A stretch of 6,092 bases of DNA from Clostridia bacterium (lineage in GTDB: Bacteria > Bacillota > Clostridia > Oscillospirales > Oscillospiraceae). Each line of letters begins with the position of its first letter. Positions within the stretch are counted from its first letter, which is position 1. Position numbers and translations under genes: made by a program. Below are positions 5,106-6,092 of this stretch, piece by piece. The stretch spans positions 1 through 6,092 of the forward strand of contig QKDF01000290.1 in assembly GCA_003245395.1 (NCBI GenBank), written 5' to 3'. The notes below the pieces were generated by a model. That model did no database searches. It had not been told where the DNA came from and was given only the letters and a program-made list of their open reading frames with translations.

Positions 5106-6092
5106 CTATCCGTTTGTATCAGGGGTTTGCGTGGTTTCATCCTGAGTTGCCGTGCTGCCGGCATCTTCAATCGTCACACGTACTTGATAAGTTCCAACGC
5201 TTCCAATGTCACCGCTTGTCTGGATATTGGCTTGGGCTCCAACGGTATAGCTTCCGCTGGAAGCGGTAACATCCTTCAGATCCACGATCAGCGATACATC
5301 GGCATCGGTAAGCGCAGCCACATCTGCAGAAGTTCCCCGAACTGTAACGGGAAGCTCCGCCGTCAATACGGTAACAGTTTTCCCATCCGGCACGTTTTCA
5401 CACTGAAAATCTGTTGCCGTCAAAGTGCGGGTTACCATATCCTTAAACCGAATGGTCAGGGTGGCTCGCGTAGATCCGCTGAGATTCTCACACCCCTCTG
5501 GAATGGGAATTGCATAGTTGTAGGTGGTAGGCGTAGAGAATGTTGTCAGATCGAAGGTATCCAGAACAATCTCGTCCACATCCCGCAGGATGTCTGCATC
5601 TCCGGATACAGTCACCGAAGCAGGTGAAATGGCATAGTCCAGATTGCTGACCCGGGCCCCCGCCCCCTCCACGAACTTCATTCGCAGAGGCAATTCCTTA
5701 ACCACATTGACCGGCAGCGTTACCTGAATCTGATCCACAGTGGCATGGAGATTGCTTGTATCTTCAATCAGCTGATCCTGCGCATCATAGAGCTGATAAG
5801 AAAGCGATTTGCTTACCGAGGTAGTAGCATCATTAACATCCAGAGTTACCTTCGCATAGGCCACCTGGTCGACATACTCCTGCTGACCGCGGATTTCCAG
5901 CGTTGCAGGTTTGCACTGTACCTCGCCGGCGATATATCCGTCCGCTACCCCGGTTCCGGTGAGTGCACAGTGGATATCCACGTCTCTGCTGTATAGCTCA
6001 CCAATATCCACGCGCACGGTATACGAACTGGCACGGACTACCGTGACGTTATTGGAAGAAACCGTGCTGGGATAAAAGATTCGGTAGTTTAT
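5106..6092 (-). CDS. cdaR: YbbR-repeat protein, CdaR type (regulator of diadenylate cyclase CdaA), C-terminal part
   Basis: The frame is open to the window edge and gives the last 328 residues; the N-terminal membrane anchor is missing. CdaR proteins sit in the membrane with YbbR repeats outside the cell and modulate the c-di-AMP synthase CdaA. At least three YbbR repeats are visible, each with the pattern P-x-hydrophobic, G, then a V-D strand: CKPATLEIRGQQEYVDQV near 60-77, ISPASVTVSGDADILRDV near 155-172, and LPVTVRGTSADVAALTDA near 247-264. The tail (about 309-328) is Thr/Asp-rich and probably disordered. Four cysteines (visible residues 42, 60, 201, 231) lie in the extracellular part. The only likely starts inside the window (such as GTG 6015-6017) are internal. 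It ends in TAG, 27 nt before the rseC-like gene. The symbol depends on a cdaA neighbour that is out of view; YbbR identity is firm. Confidence 0.88.
   Translation of the reverse strand: MNYRIFYPSTVSSNNVTVVRASSYTVRVDIGELYSRDVDIHCALTGTGVADGYIAGEVQCKPATLEIRGQQEYVDQVAYAKVTLDVNDATTSVSKSLSYQLYDAQDQLIEDTSNLHATVDQIQVTLPVNVVKELPLRMKFVEGAGARVSNLDYAISPASVTVSGDADILRDVDEIVLDTFDLTTFSTPTTYNYAIPIPEGCENLSGSTRATLTIRFKDMVTRTLTATDFQCENVPDGKTVTVLTAELPVTVRGTSADVAALTDADVSLIVDLKDVTASSGSYTVGAQANIQTSGDIGSVGTYQVRVTIEDAGSTATQDETTQTPDTNG

Noticed and set aside
5250..5264. Short inverted repeat GCTTCC-GCT-GGAAGC in the CdaR-type gene
   Set aside because: Only 6 bp within coding sequence; expected by chance at this length.
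4947..5627. A 226-codon open frame on the plus strand
   Set aside because: It lies antisense to the rseC-like and CdaR-type genes, begins at a GTG, and shows no recognisable domain. The minus-strand frames have clear family motifs, so this is a shadow.

Overview
All real genes in this window lie on the minus strand, so transcription runs from high to low coordinates. In transcription order they are: the C-terminal part of a YbbR-repeat protein (CdaR type), a short RseC/MucC-type membrane protein with a cysteine cluster, a DUF5685-type protein, a J-domain protein with a TPR-like region and a cysteine-rich tail, YicC/YloC, RemA (DUF370), guanylate kinase, RNA polymerase omega, and the N-terminal part of the primosomal helicase PriA. 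Both end genes run off the window. No tRNA, rRNA, CRISPR array, insertion sequence or prophage gene was seen, and no stretch over 300 bases lacks a gene.

The order yicC-remA-gmk-rpoZ-priA is the classic Firmicutes block (Bacillus subtilis yloC-ylzA-gmk-rpoZ-coaBC-priA). CdaR, RemA, near-canonical AGGAGG/GGGGAGG ribosome sites and a roughly balanced base composition point to a member of the Clostridia. The J-domain protein with a Cys-rich tail and its DUF5685 neighbour suggest an Oscillospiraceae/Ruminococcaceae-like gut anaerobe. The family-level guess is inference.

Layout: 5106-6092 is envelope signalling (CdaR, regulator of the c-di-AMP synthase CdaA). 3131-5078 holds three tightly packed accessory genes (rseC-like, DUF5685, J-domain) whose stops and starts overlap as TGATG and ATGA, so they are probably translationally coupled. 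1072-3104 is the housekeeping block for RNA turnover (YicC), biofilm/matrix regulation (RemA), GMP to GDP (Gmk) and RNA polymerase assembly (omega). 1-1041 is replication restart (PriA).

Gene spacing is between -4 and about 63 nt throughout, and no intrinsic terminator was found, so the whole window could be one operon. Most of it is ordinary core genome. The points most worth a second look are the coupled three-gene cassette with conserved-looking cysteines, the J-protein tail, two inverted repeats (one around a stop codon, one a 12-bp perfect hairpin inside a gene), the TTG start of yicC, and the absence of coaBC between rpoZ and priA.
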